From the NCBI RefSeq assembly GCF_014646515.1, contig NZ_BMNK01000001.1, forward strand, positions 414,745-478,744: a stretch of 64,000 bases of DNA, written 5' to 3'. Below, piece after piece: positions 1 through 8,759 of the stretch; position 1 is the stretch's first letter; each line of letters opens with the position of its first letter. The stretch comes from Nonomuraea glycinis. Its GTDB lineage: Bacteria; Actinomycetota; Actinomycetes; Streptosporangiales; Streptosporangiaceae. Below the pieces are notes generated by a model. That model saw only the letters and a program-made list of their open reading frames with translations, searched no databases and was not told the origin of the DNA. The translations under genes and the position numbers were made by a program.

Positions 1-37
1 ATGAACGGCGAATAGTCAGCTGTTCAGTTATTCAGCG

Positions 38-70
38 AAAGCGGCCGGCTTGAGGAAGCCGGCCGCTTTT
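38..70. terminator. Strong bidirectional terminator hairpin
   Basis: A perfect 12-bp stem (AGCGGCCGGCTT paired with AAGCCGGCCGCT, positions 40-51 and 56-67) has a GAGG loop. It is flanked by AAA on the left and TTT on the right, so it could end transcription in both directions. It probably terminates a gene that ends just left of the window; the first 15 bases could be that gene's last codons. Confidence 0.75.
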
Positions 71-206
71 CGCGTGCGATCGTCAGCAAACCTTCATTAG
101 AGACGCCCTTCCCAAGCCCGAGAGGAAGGGCGATAAGCGGTCATTGTCCACTGGGCCGCTCTCGGGTCCCGGCCCAGTGGAGGGACGGCTGGGGCGACGG
201 GCGCCC

Positions 207-356
207 CTAGACATTGAAGATGCTGACCCCTCCCGGACCCACCAGCAGCCCGAGAACGATCAGTACGATCCCCCACAGGAGATCGCGACGAGCCAGAATC
301 ACATAGATGCCGGCGATGACGAGAACTACCGCGAGAATCCAGAGCAAAGTAACCAT
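207..356 (-). CDS. GPGG-motif small membrane protein (49 aa)
   Basis: A 49-residue hydrophobic protein that begins MVTLLWILAVVLVIAG and ends VGPGGVSIFNV. It has two membrane-spanning stretches, roughly residues 2-20 and 27-40, separated by a short basic turn (ARRD). The C-terminal GPGG followed by VSIF is the hallmark of an actinobacterial family of tiny membrane proteins of unknown role. The start is the first ATG of the frame; no strong ribosome binding site is visible. It lies alone between the left-edge terminator and the DUF1360 gene on the same strand. Identification rests on the motif and size, which fit well. Confidence 0.8.
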   Translation of the reverse strand: MVTLLWILAVVLVIAGIYVILARRDLLWGIVLIVLGLLVGPGGVSIFNV

Positions 357-477
357 GAGTCCAGAGCTGCCCCTGCGATTCATCTATTAACATGTTTTCC
401 TGTCCGGCCCGGTCAGGACCCTGTTTCCGGTCCCACGCGCGGGAGCGATCCCACGGCCGGTGGCATTCCAGGGCCGG

Positions 478-963
478 CTAGGTGGCCGACTTCATCAGCT
501 TGGCGTAGGCGAGCTGCAGCCAGTCCGACGCGGCCACCGCCGTCATCGCCGCGCCGGCCAGCCGGGTGAACCTCGGCGCGAACACCAGGCCGATGGCGTA
601 TCCGGTGGCCGCCCACTGGGCGATGCAGAACGGGCAGCTCAGCAGCTCGCCGACGGTGTTGCGGGGCTCCTCCTTCAGCTCCGACGGCCCGCTCACGCCC
701 TCGAATCGGGTGAAGGGCGCTCGCAGAGGGCTCGTCACCGGGTCCTTGGCCACCAGCCGCGCCACCTTGTGCGTGCACGCCGCCATCAGCCCCAGGTCCA
801 TCAGCCCGATGCGCTCCGGCAACCGCCGTCCCGTCACCGCCGCGGCCACCGTGGCGGTGGCCACCACGCCCCCGTAAACGGCCAAGATGCGGACGTACGT
901 GCCCAGCGGCCGGTCGTGCTCGCCCTGGTAGTCCTGCTCGGTCTTGTCCATGAATTGGGTCAT
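478..963 (-). CDS. DUF1360 family membrane protein
   Basis: A 161-residue protein with an N-terminal membrane segment (VRILAVYGGVVATATVAAAV) and a second hydrophobic region near the end. The conserved signature HKVARLVAKD, then VTSPLRAPF, then LLSCPFCIAQW matches the DUF1360 family (relatives include Bacillus YjcA). The two cysteines of SCPFC are typical and may form a metal or redox site, but the biochemical role is unknown. The frame stays open further upstream, but similarity starts near this ATG. A second ATG at 951 is an alternative start. Confidence 0.8.
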   Translation of the reverse strand: MTQFMDKTEQDYQGEHDRPLGTYVRILAVYGGVVATATVAAAVTGRRLPERIGLMDLGLMAACTHKVARLVAKDPVTSPLRAPFTRFEGVSGPSELKEEPRNTVGELLSCPFCIAQWAATGYAIGLVFAPRFTRLAGAAMTAVAASDWLQLAYAKLMKSAT

Positions 964-1053
964 AAAGCCTGGCGCTACCCGTACCGCATCGCCATACTCG
1001 CGCACGCGGGCGACCGAACGCCTACTCGGCCTGCCTGCGGGTAGCGCGACTCC

Positions 1054-1650
1054 ATGAGCAGCCATAGCCATGAGGTCACTGACGCCATCCTTGACACGCT
1101 CAAACGCGCCAGCTCCGGGTTGAAGGACGCGGGGGTGAAGTACGCGCTGGCGGGCGGGTGCGCGGCCTACGCCAGAGGAGCCGCGCCTTCCTTGCACGAC
1201 GTCGATTTCGTGGTCACCGAGCACGACATCCCCGCTGCCTTGGAAGCGCTGCGCGAGATGGGCTTCACGACGGCCAAACCCCCGGAGGACTGGCTGGTCA
1301 AGGCCTTCGACGACGGCAGACTGGTGGACCTGATCTTCAAGGTGTCCGACCAGCCGGTCACCGACGAACTGCTCGACCGGGCCGAGCCGATGAAGGCGTC
1401 GGCCATGATCGTCCCCGTGCTGGAGGCGACCGACCTGGTCGTGTCCTGGTTGCTGCCGATGTCGGAGCATGCCTGCGACTACGGCGCCCTCCTGCCCCAG
1501 GTGCGGGCGCTGCGTGAGCAGGTGGACTGGCCGCGGGTCGCCGCGGTGACCGCCCACTCGCCGTACGCGGCCACGTTCCTCACCCTGCTCGAACGCCTGG
1601 GCGTCCTGAACGCCCCCGTCCAGCCCGCGGGGGACCCCACTTGGCCGTGA
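1054..1650 (+). CDS. Nucleotidyltransferase-fold protein
   Basis: A 198-residue protein. The N-terminal part has the minimal nucleotidyltransferase pattern: a glycine-rich stretch (YALAGGCAAYARG, about residues 30-42), then SLHDVDFVV with the first metal-binding acid pair, and a later LVDLIF supplying another acid. This resembles AbiEii/MNT-type nucleotidyltransferase-like proteins that transfer NMP groups. The C-terminal third is helical and not recognised. It stands alone, so no cognate HEPN or antitoxin partner is evident. The substrate is unknown. A long hairpin lies 40 bp downstream. Confidence 0.75.
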   Translation: MSSHSHEVTDAILDTLKRASSGLKDAGVKYALAGGCAAYARGAAPSLHDVDFVVTEHDIPAALEALREMGFTTAKPPEDWLVKAFDDGRLVDLIFKVSDQPVTDELLDRAEPMKASAMIVPVLEATDLVVSWLLPMSEHACDYGALLPQVRALREQVDWPRVAAVTAHSPYAATFLTLLERLGVLNAPVQPAGDPTWP

Positions 1651-1689
1651 GAGCCGAACATCTCCGTACGGCCTGCGGGGGAGTCACCT

Positions 1690-1717
1690 GGCAGTGAGGC
1701 CGCGCGGCCTCACTGCC
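1690..1717. terminator. 28-bp perfect palindrome, probable terminator
   Basis: Positions 1690-1703 (GGCAGTGAGGCCGC) are followed immediately by their exact reverse complement at 1704-1717. The resulting GC-rich stem of up to 14 bp lacks a strong U-tract, as is common for actinobacterial terminators. It sits between the nucleotidyltransferase and methyltransferase genes. Confidence 0.6.
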
Positions 1718-1793
1718 TGTTCACGCTTCCCCCTCCCGCTGAGATGCCGGGTGCGGATACGATCCGCGCACACCTCATCAAAGGGGGGCCCGC

Positions 1794-2609
1794 GTGACCA
1801 TCCGCCCCGAAGCCGAGTGGACCCCTCCCGGAGTCGACGTCGAGCAGCCGAGCGTCGCCCGCGTGTATGACGCGCTCCTCGGCGGCGTCGACAACTTCGC
1901 CGCCGACCGTACCGTGGCCCGCGCCATGAAGTCGGCCGTGCCCGACGTGGTCGACCTCGTCTGGTGCTCGCGCGCCTTCACCGGCAGAGTCGTGGACTTC
2001 CTCGTTCGCGAGGCCGGGATCCGGCAGTTCGTCGACCTGGGCGCGGGCCTGCCGACCATCGAGAACACGCACGAGGTGGCCCAGTTCGCCTCCCCGGCGG
2101 CCCGTGTCCTGTACGTGGACCTGGACCCCATGGTGGAGCCGCACGCCCGCGCCATCCTGTCCGGCAACGCGCACGCCACGGCGATCACCGCCGACGCCCG
2201 TGACGTGCACGCGGTGCTGCGCCACCCGGAGGCGGCGCGGCTCATCGACCTGACCCAGCCGGTCGCCGTCCTGGCCATCGGGCTGTTGCACCTCATCCCC
2301 GACCGGGAGGACCCGCACGCCCTGGTCAGGCGCTACCTGGCCGCCCTGCCGTCCGGCAGCTACCTGGCGGCCTCCAACATGCTCGCCGGCCTCAACCCCA
2401 AGGCGCGGGCCCTGGAGGCGATGCTTCAGATGACCATGGGCACCGGCCACTTCCGCTCCCACGAGGCCGTCACCCGCTACTTCGACGGCCTGGAACTCGT
2501 GGAGCCGGGCGTCGTCCACTTCCCCCAATGGCGGCCCGACGACCGCCTCCCCGGCCCCCTCACCCCCTGGGAAGAACTCCTCCTGGGCGGCGTCGCCCGC
2601 AAACCCTGA
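1794..2609 (+). CDS. SAM-dependent methyltransferase, DUF574/Methyltransf_19
   Basis: A 271-residue protein starting at GTG behind a strong purine-rich site (AAGGGGGG). The N-terminal QPSVARVYDALLGGVDNFAADR block, the SAM-binding FVDLGAGLPT motif (about residues 80-89) and YVDLDP are diagnostic of the actinobacteria-specific DUF574 family, which is greatly expanded in Streptomyces and Nonomuraea. Substrates are unknown for nearly all members. It is monocistronic here. A paralogue on the other strand lies at 30899-31723. Confidence 0.9.
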   Translation: MTIRPEAEWTPPGVDVEQPSVARVYDALLGGVDNFAADRTVARAMKSAVPDVVDLVWCSRAFTGRVVDFLVREAGIRQFVDLGAGLPTIENTHEVAQFASPAARVLYVDLDPMVEPHARAILSGNAHATAITADARDVHAVLRHPEAARLIDLTQPVAVLAIGLLHLIPDREDPHALVRRYLAALPSGSYLAASNMLAGLNPKARALEAMLQMTMGTGHFRSHEAVTRYFDGLELVEPGVVHFPQWRPDDRLPGPLTPWEELLLGGVARKP

Positions 2610-2857
2610 CCCACCCCCGACGCCTCGCGGCTCCGACCCCTGCGGGTCCCGACGCCTCCGCGCTCCGCCGCCTGCGGGTTCCGACCGCCTTCCGGCAGAG
2701 GAATAGAGTACGGCTGTGCCGCGCGATTTTCTTTGCTCCCCTCCGCCCGCCCAGTAGCGGGCGGCGATTCCTGATTTTCCGGGTCTGACCGATCCGGGGG
2801 TGGCTGCTGCCCGCACACCGGGCCCATCTCGACCACTCCACCCCGGAGCAATCTGTC

Positions 2858-3757
2858 ATGACCGACCTTTCTCCTCGACGTGCCACCGTGTACGTCGCGA
2901 TCGCCGCAGCGGCCTGGGGCACCGGTGGCGCCGCCGGCGCCCTGCTGTTCGCCTCGGGCGGACTCGATGCCCTGGACGTCTCCTTCTGGCGCTACCTGCT
3001 GGGCGCCGCCTTCCTTCTCCCTTTCACCCCTGTCCGCCTGTGGCGTCCCAACGGGCGGGTCGCGCTGGTGGGTCTCGGGATGGCCGTCTACCAGACGGCC
3101 TACTTCGCCGCCATCGCCGAGTCGGGGGTGGCGGTGGCGACCGTGGTCACCATGGGGGCGACCCCGCTGTTCACCGCCCTGGGCAGCCGCCTGTTCCTGG
3201 GTGAGCGCCTGGGCCGGACCGGACGGTACGCCCTGGTGACCGCGCTCGCCGGCCTGCTCCTCCTCACCGGCGGAACCGCCGTCGCCGCCGGTCCTGGCGG
3301 TGGCGCGGCGGCCGGGGTGGGGCTGGGGTCGTTGTCGGCCGCCGGGTACGCGGCGGTCACCCTGTTCTCCCGGCGGTATCGCGACGAGCCCGAGGGGATG
3401 GCCGTGGGCGGGTTCGTCGTGGGCGCGATCTGCCTGGCTCCCCTCGCCCTGGCGGGCGGGGTGCTGCCCCGGGTGAGCGGGGAGAGCGTGGCGCTGCTGG
3501 TCTACCTGGGTGTGGTGCCGACCGCGCTGGCCTACGGGCTGTTCTTCCGGGCGCTGACCGCGTTGCGGGCCACCACCGTGTCCATCGTCTCGCTGGGGGA
3601 GGCCGCCGGCGCGGCCGTGCTCGGCGTGCTGCTGTTCGGTGAGCGGCTCACCCCCGCCGCCTGGACCGGCTGCGCGCTGCTGCTGCTGGCCATGGTGATC
3701 CCGGCGGCGCTGCCGGCGGCACGGCGGCGCGCGTCACGACGCCTGTCAGCGCGCTGA
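2858..3757 (+). CDS. EamA/DMT family transporter
   Basis: A 299-residue integral membrane protein with about ten hydrophobic helices arranged as two EamA repeats: residues about 8-140 and 155-285. It begins near AAAAWGTGGAAGALLF, and the second repeat ends with SLGEAAGAAVLGVLLFGERLT, a typical EamA helix-9 signature. DMT proteins of this size export small metabolites such as amino acids or purines; the substrate cannot be read from sequence. The start is an ATG preceded by CGGAGC. A basic tail (ARRRASRRL) suggests a cytoplasmic C-terminus. Confidence 0.88.
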   Translation: MTDLSPRRATVYVAIAAAAWGTGGAAGALLFASGGLDALDVSFWRYLLGAAFLLPFTPVRLWRPNGRVALVGLGMAVYQTAYFAAIAESGVAVATVVTMGATPLFTALGSRLFLGERLGRTGRYALVTALAGLLLLTGGTAVAAGPGGGAAAGVGLGSLSAAGYAAVTLFSRRYRDEPEGMAVGGFVVGAICLAPLALAGGVLPRVSGESVALLVYLGVVPTALAYGLFFRALTALRATTVSIVSLGEAAGAAVLGVLLFGERLTPAAWTGCALLLLAMVIPAALPAARRRASRRLSAR

Positions 3758-3917
3758 GGGCGCGGATGAGGTGAGCTCGGGTGAGCGGTGTGACGGTGTG
3801 GTGGGCGGTATGGGTTAGGGTCCGTACGGCGACGCTTGCCGCACTCGTCGCTCCGCTCCCCGAGCCTGCGGACGGCACGGAGGGAACGGTGCCGGCGGAG
3901 CGCGCGTTGGAGGAACT

Positions 3918-6125
3918 GTGGCGTCTATTACAGCGATTGTCAGGAACCTTCTGGACCGTCCCGGAGGCGTGAACCTGACCCCTTACCGGAAGATCGTCAA
4001 AGCGGCGGGTGATCGCGGCGATCGGATCGGCGGGCTGGACGAGCTGCCGACGCCGGACATGAGCGACCTGGCCGAGTTCTGCGCCGTCGCGCGGGAGGCG
4101 GCCGACCGGACGCTGGGGCTCAGGCCTTACGACGTGCAGTTGCTGGGGACGCTCGCCCTGCTGGACGGGAAAGTGGCGGAGATGGCCACGGGCGAGGGCA
4201 AGACGCTGTCCGGGGCCATGGCGGCGGCGGGATACGCGCTGCAGGGCAAGCGGGTGCACGTCATGTCCGTCAACGACTACCTGGCCAGGCGGGACGCCGA
4301 GTGGATGGCGCCGTTCTACGAGGCGGTGGGGGTCAGTGTCGGCTGGATCGGCCAGGGGTCCACGCCGGAGGAGCGGCGGGAGGCGTACGCGAAGGACGTC
4401 ACCTACGGGCCCGTCAGCGAGATCGGGTTCGACGTGCTGCGCGACCGGCTGCGGACGGACGCGAGCGCGATCATCGTGCCGGACCCGGAGGTGGCGCTGA
4501 TCGACGAGGCAGACTCGGTGCTCGTGGACGAGGCGCGGGTGCCGCTGGTGATGGCCGGGGCCTCCGACGCGGGCAGTGCGGTGCCGGAGATGGCGGTGCT
4601 GGTCAGGCAGCTCATCAGGGGCTACCACTACGAGATCGACGACCAGGCGCGCAATGTCTATCTGACCCAGAAGGGCGCCGAGACCGTCGAGAACCTGCTG
4701 GGCGTGGAGCTCTACGACGAGCACGAGCCGGGCACGCTGATCGAGCTCAACCTGGCCCTGCACGCGCACGCGCTGCTGTCGCGCGACGTCGACTACATCG
4801 TGCGGGACGGCAAGGTGCAGCTCATCAACCCCTCGCGCGGCCGGGTCGCGATGCTGCAGCGCTGGCCCAACGGGCTGCAGGCGGCGGTGGAGGCCAAGGA
4901 GGCGCTGCCGCCGAGCGAGAAGGGCGAGATCCTGGACTCGATCACCGTCCAGGGCCTGGTCAGGCGTTATCCGACGGTGTGCGGCATGACGGGCACGGCC
5001 GTCGCGGTGAGCGAGCAGCTCGGCGAGTTCTACGGGCTGAAGGTCGCGGTGATCCCGTCCAACCGGCCGTGCGTCAGGAAGGACGAGCCGGACCGGATCT
5101 ACCCGACGGTGCCCGACAAGGACGCGGCGCTGGTGGAGGAGATCCAGGAGGCGCACGCCACCGGCCGGCCCATCCTCATCGGCACCCTCGACGTGGCCGA
5201 GTCCGAGAGCCTGGCCAAGCTGCTGCAGCGCCGCAACCTGCGGCCGGTGGTGCTCAACGCCAAGAACGACGCCGAAGAGGCCACGATCATCGCCAAGGCG
5301 GGGGAGCGCGACGCCATCACCGTCTCCACCCAGATGGCCGGGCGCGGCACCGACATCCGCCTCGGCGACGGCGTCGCCGAGCTCGGCGGCCTGTACGTGA
5401 TCGGCTCCGGCCGCCACGCCAGCAGCCGCCTGGACGACCAGTTGCGCGGCCGGGCGGGCCGGCAGGGCGACCCGGGCGGCTCGGTGTTCTTCGTCAGCAT
5501 GGGGGACGAGCTGATCACCCAGTTCACGCCGGACGAGCGCCCGCCGGCCGCCGACGCCGACGGCCTGGTGCGGCACCGCCGGGGCGCCTATCTCGTCGGG
5601 CACGCCCAGCGGGTGGCGGAGGGCGTCAACCTGCAGATCCACCGCAACACCTGGCGCTACACCCGGCTGCTGGAGCAGCAGCGGGAGCTGATCATGGAGT
5701 GGCGCGACAAGGTCCTGCACGGCGACTCGGCGGCCAAGGCGCTGGCGGCGGCCGACCCCGAGCGCTGGGCGTCGCTGCCGGAGGAGACCCGGCAGGAGAC
5801 GGCCAGGCAGATCGTGCTGCACGCGATCGACCAGTGCTGGACCGAGCATCTGGCGTTCCTCACCGACCTGCGTGAGGGCATCCACCTGCGGGCGCTGGGC
5901 CGGATGAGCCCGGTGGACGAGTTCCACCGGGAGGCCGTGGCCGAGTACAAATCGCTGCAGGCCGAGGTGGAGCGGCGCTCGCTGGAGTCGTTCGAGGCGC
6001 CGGAGCCGGATCTGAAGCGGCCCGAGGCGACCTGGACCTACCTGGTGCAGGACAACCCGTTCGGCACCGAGTGGGATCGGATCCTCAAGCGGATGAGTTC
6101 GAGCGCACGCGCTTCCCGTACCTGA
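3918..6125 (+). CDS. secA2: SecA2, accessory preprotein translocase ATPase
   Basis: A 735-residue SecA-type ATPase that would drive export of a small protein set through SecYEG. The Walker A motif ATGEGKT is at about residues 90-96, the DEAD box at about 196-199, and the second helicase domain carries QMAGRGTDI and QLRGRAGRQGDPG. It is much shorter than housekeeping SecA (about 900 aa) and lacks the C-terminal zinc-binding tail, as expected for SecA2. The GTG start is supported by a good site (GGAGG, 5 nt upstream). No secretion partner or obvious SecA2 client is adjacent; the flanking genes are an EamA transporter and a VOC protein. Confidence 0.93.
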   Translation: MASITAIVRNLLDRPGGVNLTPYRKIVKAAGDRGDRIGGLDELPTPDMSDLAEFCAVAREAADRTLGLRPYDVQLLGTLALLDGKVAEMATGEGKTLSGAMAAAGYALQGKRVHVMSVNDYLARRDAEWMAPFYEAVGVSVGWIGQGSTPEERREAYAKDVTYGPVSEIGFDVLRDRLRTDASAIIVPDPEVALIDEADSVLVDEARVPLVMAGASDAGSAVPEMAVLVRQLIRGYHYEIDDQARNVYLTQKGAETVENLLGVELYDEHEPGTLIELNLALHAHALLSRDVDYIVRDGKVQLINPSRGRVAMLQRWPNGLQAAVEAKEALPPSEKGEILDSITVQGLVRRYPTVCGMTGTAVAVSEQLGEFYGLKVAVIPSNRPCVRKDEPDRIYPTVPDKDAALVEEIQEAHATGRPILIGTLDVAESESLAKLLQRRNLRPVVLNAKNDAEEATIIAKAGERDAITVSTQMAGRGTDIRLGDGVAELGGLYVIGSGRHASSRLDDQLRGRAGRQGDPGGSVFFVSMGDELITQFTPDERPPAADADGLVRHRRGAYLVGHAQRVAEGVNLQIHRNTWRYTRLLEQQRELIMEWRDKVLHGDSAAKALAAADPERWASLPEETRQETARQIVLHAIDQCWTEHLAFLTDLREGIHLRALGRMSPVDEFHREAVAEYKSLQAEVERRSLESFEAPEPDLKRPEATWTYLVQDNPFGTEWDRILKRMSSSARASRT

Positions 6126-6160
6126 CAGAAGGTGGCAGGTACGGCTGCGAGCCTTGGGAC

Positions 6161-6550
6161 ATGACGACGACCAAGGCGAATCTCATAGCGTTCACGATCG
6201 ACTGCGCGGAGCCCAGGAAGCTGGCCGCGTTCTACCACCAGGTGACCGGGTTCGACATTCAGTACGCCGAGGACGAGTACGCCGCCGTGAGCGACGGCAC
6301 CACGAGCATCTACTTCGGCCGGGTGCCCGAGCGCAAGCCGGTGGTCTGGCCGAGCCCGGACAAGCAGTTCCATCTCGACTTCCGGGTGCCGGACGTGGCG
6401 CGGGCCGTCGAGGAATACCTGGCGATCGGCGCCACCAAGCCGGAGTTCCAGCCGGGCGTCACCGAGGAGGGCACCCGCTGGATCGTCCTTCAGGACCCTG
6501 AGGGCCACCTCCTGTGCGTCTGCCCGGAGACGCCAGATAGCGGTTCCTAG
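6161..6550 (+). CDS. VOC-family (glyoxalase-like) protein
   Basis: A 129-residue protein of the vicinal-oxygen-chelate fold with two beta-alpha-beta-beta-beta modules, beginning MTTTKANLIAFTIDCAEPRKLAAFY. The second module contains FHLDFRVPDVARAVEEYLAIGA and ends in WIVLQDPEGHLLCVCPE, a usual VOC terminus with the Glu ligand position in DPEGH. Members may be dioxygenases, isomerases or binding proteins, and the substrate is unknown. I chose the ATG at 6161 because homologous proteins begin there; the frame itself is open into the end of secA2. Confidence 0.82.
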   Translation: MTTTKANLIAFTIDCAEPRKLAAFYHQVTGFDIQYAEDEYAAVSDGTTSIYFGRVPERKPVVWPSPDKQFHLDFRVPDVARAVEEYLAIGATKPEFQPGVTEEGTRWIVLQDPEGHLLCVCPETPDSGS

Positions 6551-6653
6551 GCCCCTGGGCTCACCCCGAAATTGGCCTAAAGGATGATTCGGGGGCATTG
6601 CTTCACCTCTAAGCTGGGTCAATGCTCCTGGACGGACCTCGGACCCTGCGCGG

Positions 6654-7544
6654 GTGCCCATGACCTGGGTCGGTGTGGCCATCGCCCTGGCCGGCGCGCT
6701 GGGATACGCACTCGGCGCGGCGCTGCAGCAGTACGAAGCGGTGGCCGAGGGCGCCTCGTTAAGACTGGTGAGACGCCCTCGCTGGTGGATCGGCGGCGTC
6801 ATCGGCATGACGGGCGCGAGTCTGCACGCCGTCGCGCTGAGCTTCGCGCCGCTGGTCGCCGTGCAGCCCATCAGCGTGGCCACGCTGGTCTTCGCGGTGC
6901 CGCTGGCCGCGCTCATGTACGGCCGCAAGCCGCACAAGGCGGAGATCCTCGGCTCGATCGCGGTGGCCGTGGGCCTGCTCTGGCTCATGATCCTGGTGCC
7001 GCAGCATCACGTCACGCCCCGGCTCGGCAACGGCTCCGCCCTGGCGTTCATCGCCGTGATCGGGGTGATCGTGCTGGTCAGCCAGGTGGCCGCGAGCCGG
7101 ACCCACGGGCCGGGCCGGGCCATGCTGCTGTCCATCGGGGCGGGCGCCGTCACCGCGAGCGTGTCCACGTTCGTCCGGGTGGTCGGCGGCGGCATGGAGG
7201 GCGACTGGGGGCGGCTGCTGCACTGGTTCACCCTGGCCGTGCCGGTGCTGCTGGTCTGCGCGGTGGTGCTGCTGCAGCGCTCCTACGCGGTCGGCTACTT
7301 CGGCATCGCCTACGCCGGCGTGCAGGTCATCGACCCGATCACCTCGGTGCTGGCCGGTGCGATCCTGCTCGGCGAGCCGCTGCCGACCGGCTCCGCCACG
7401 GCGGTGCCCGCGCTGCTCGCGGCGGCGTTGACCATCGCCGGCACGATCACGCTGGGGCGGCTGGCTCCTGACCATTCCCCGTCCGTGGCGGCGGCCGCCA
7501 GCCCAGAATCCCGTCCATTGACTTCAGCATCAGATCGGGCGTGA
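6654..7544 (+). CDS. DMT family transporter
   Basis: A 296-residue polytopic membrane protein with nine to ten helices, beginning (M)PMTWVGVAIALAGALGYALGAALQQYEA. Conserved helix-end motifs include VAVQPISVATLVFAVPLAA and YAGVQVIDPITSVLAGAILLGEPL, which place it in the DMT superfamily (NIPA-like/DUF-type group). The start may be GTG 6654 or ATG 6660. The hydrophilic tail of about 30 residues is encoded by DNA that also encodes, on the opposite strand, the C-terminus of the FAD monooxygenase. The two convergent genes overlap by 98 bp. Confidence 0.85.
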   Translation: MPMTWVGVAIALAGALGYALGAALQQYEAVAEGASLRLVRRPRWWIGGVIGMTGASLHAVALSFAPLVAVQPISVATLVFAVPLAALMYGRKPHKAEILGSIAVAVGLLWLMILVPQHHVTPRLGNGSALAFIAVIGVIVLVSQVAASRTHGPGRAMLLSIGAGAVTASVSTFVRVVGGGMEGDWGRLLHWFTLAVPVLLVCAVVLLQRSYAVGYFGIAYAGVQVIDPITSVLAGAILLGEPLPTGSATAVPALLAAALTIAGTITLGRLAPDHSPSVAAAASPESRPLTSASDRA

Positions 7545-8679
7545 GCCGGGTGGCCAGCGACATTCCGCTGTCGCGCAGCGCCACGGCCACGGGGTTGCGC
7601 AGCTTGGTCAGCGCGCAGATCGACATGGACCTGCGTACCACCTCGGCGGTCCGCCGCAGGCGGGCCTCGGTATAGGCGGCCAGGTCGCCGTCCGCGAGCC
7701 GCGCGAGCACCACCGCGTCCTCGATCGCCTGGCAGGCGCCCTGGCCGAGGTGGGGCGTCATCGGGTGGGCCGCGTCGCCCACCAGCGCCACCCGGCCCGC
7801 GTGCATGGCGGGCAGCGGCTCGCGCAGGTAGAAGAGGTCGTTGCGGATGATCCGCGCGGGGTCCGCGGCGCGCAGCACGGCCGGGATCGGCTGGTGCCAG
7901 CCGCCGAACCTGCGCAGCAGCTCCGCCCGCTCGTCACCGTGGGCGGCCCCGGCCGGTGACAGGTCGGTGGCGTAGAAGTAGACCAGGTCGTCACTGATCG
8001 GGTGGGCGCCGAACACGGTGCCCCTGCCCCAGCTCTCCGCGCTGGGCACCGGAACGTCGGGCCGCGGCACCAGCCCGCGCCAGGCGGTCACCCCCGCATA
8101 GGCGGGGGCGGGATGCCCGGGGAAGAGTGTGGCACGCACCGCCGAGTTGACGCCGTCAGCGGCCACGACCAGATCTGCCCGCAGCGCATCCCTGTCGCCG
8201 GCGGCCTTCTGCGAGCCGGTGGTGGTGAGGTGCACGTCACCGATGGTCGTCCCCGGGTCCGTGGTGGTGGTGTGGAGGTCGCCGGTGGTGGCGTCCACGG
8301 CGGTGACGGTGGTGTTCAGGCGCAGCCTCTCCGGCCCGAGCGCGTCCACCAGCAGATCCACGAGAGTGGCGCGGAGCAGCACCACCACCGAGTCGCCGTA
8401 GCGCCGCCGCGCCGTGTCCTCGGTGGTGTGCGTCAGCCAGCGCCCGCCGGCGGCGCGGATCCCCGCCTGGCCCTGGACGCGGGACAGCCTGCGCACCGCG
8501 TCACCGAGACCCAGGGTGTCGAGCGCGCGCAGCCCGTTGACGGCGATGGCCAGCCCGGACCCGACAGGCTCCAGCTTGGGGGCGCGCTCCAGCACGCTCA
8601 CCTCCCAGCCCTCGCGGTGCAGGGCGATGCCGGCGGTCAGCCCGCCGATGCCCCCGCCGATCACTACGGCCTTCGCCAT
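7447..8679 (-). CDS. FAD-dependent monooxygenase (PHBH-type)
   Basis: A 410-residue flavoprotein hydroxylase. The dinucleotide motif GGGIGG is at residues 8-13 with the ERAPKLEP ribose-binding acid after it. The middle ADLVVAADGVNSAVR motif and the late RVALVGDAAHPMTPHLGQGACQAIEDA motif contact FAD, as in p-hydroxybenzoate hydroxylase and tetracycline-type monooxygenases. The ATG has a good site (AAGGAG). The promoter region is shared with a divergent TetR gene and holds three copies of one inverted repeat, so it is almost certainly controlled by that regulator. The substrate is probably an aromatic or polyketide-like compound. Confidence 0.9.
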   Translation of the reverse strand: MAKAVVIGGGIGGLTAGIALHREGWEVSVLERAPKLEPVGSGLAIAVNGLRALDTLGLGDAVRRLSRVQGQAGIRAAGGRWLTHTTEDTARRRYGDSVVVLLRATLVDLLVDALGPERLRLNTTVTAVDATTGDLHTTTTDPGTTIGDVHLTTTGSQKAAGDRDALRADLVVAADGVNSAVRATLFPGHPAPAYAGVTAWRGLVPRPDVPVPSAESWGRGTVFGAHPISDDLVYFYATDLSPAGAAHGDERAELLRRFGGWHQPIPAVLRAADPARIIRNDLFYLREPLPAMHAGRVALVGDAAHPMTPHLGQGACQAIEDAVVLARLADGDLAAYTEARLRRTAEVVRRSMSICALTKLRNPVAVALRDSGMSLATRLTPDLMLKSMDGILGWRPPPRTGNGQEPAAPA

Positions 8680-8693
8680 GGCAGCGCTCCTTA

Positions 8694-8749
8694 ACTACGT
8701 CTGTAGTGTCAGGCTACTACATCCGTAGTTCCGTCACTACACGCGTAGT
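8694..8749. promoter_or_regulatory. Triple TetR operator ACTAC-N4-GTAGT
   Basis: Three perfect inverted repeats ACTAC-N4-GTAGT lie at 8694-8707, 8716-8729 and 8736-8749, with starts 22 and 20 bp apart (about two helical turns). They fill the gap between the divergent FAD monooxygenase and TetR genes. The arms are identical in all three while the 4-bp spacers differ, as expected of protein binding sites. Confidence 0.85.
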
Positions 8750-8759
8750 ATCAGGGTCC

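Noticed and set aside
3648..5927. Very long open frame on the strand opposite secA2
   Set aside because: High GC leaves antisense frames open. The sense frame has complete SecA motifs; the antisense translation is rich in Arg, His and Leu without any domain.
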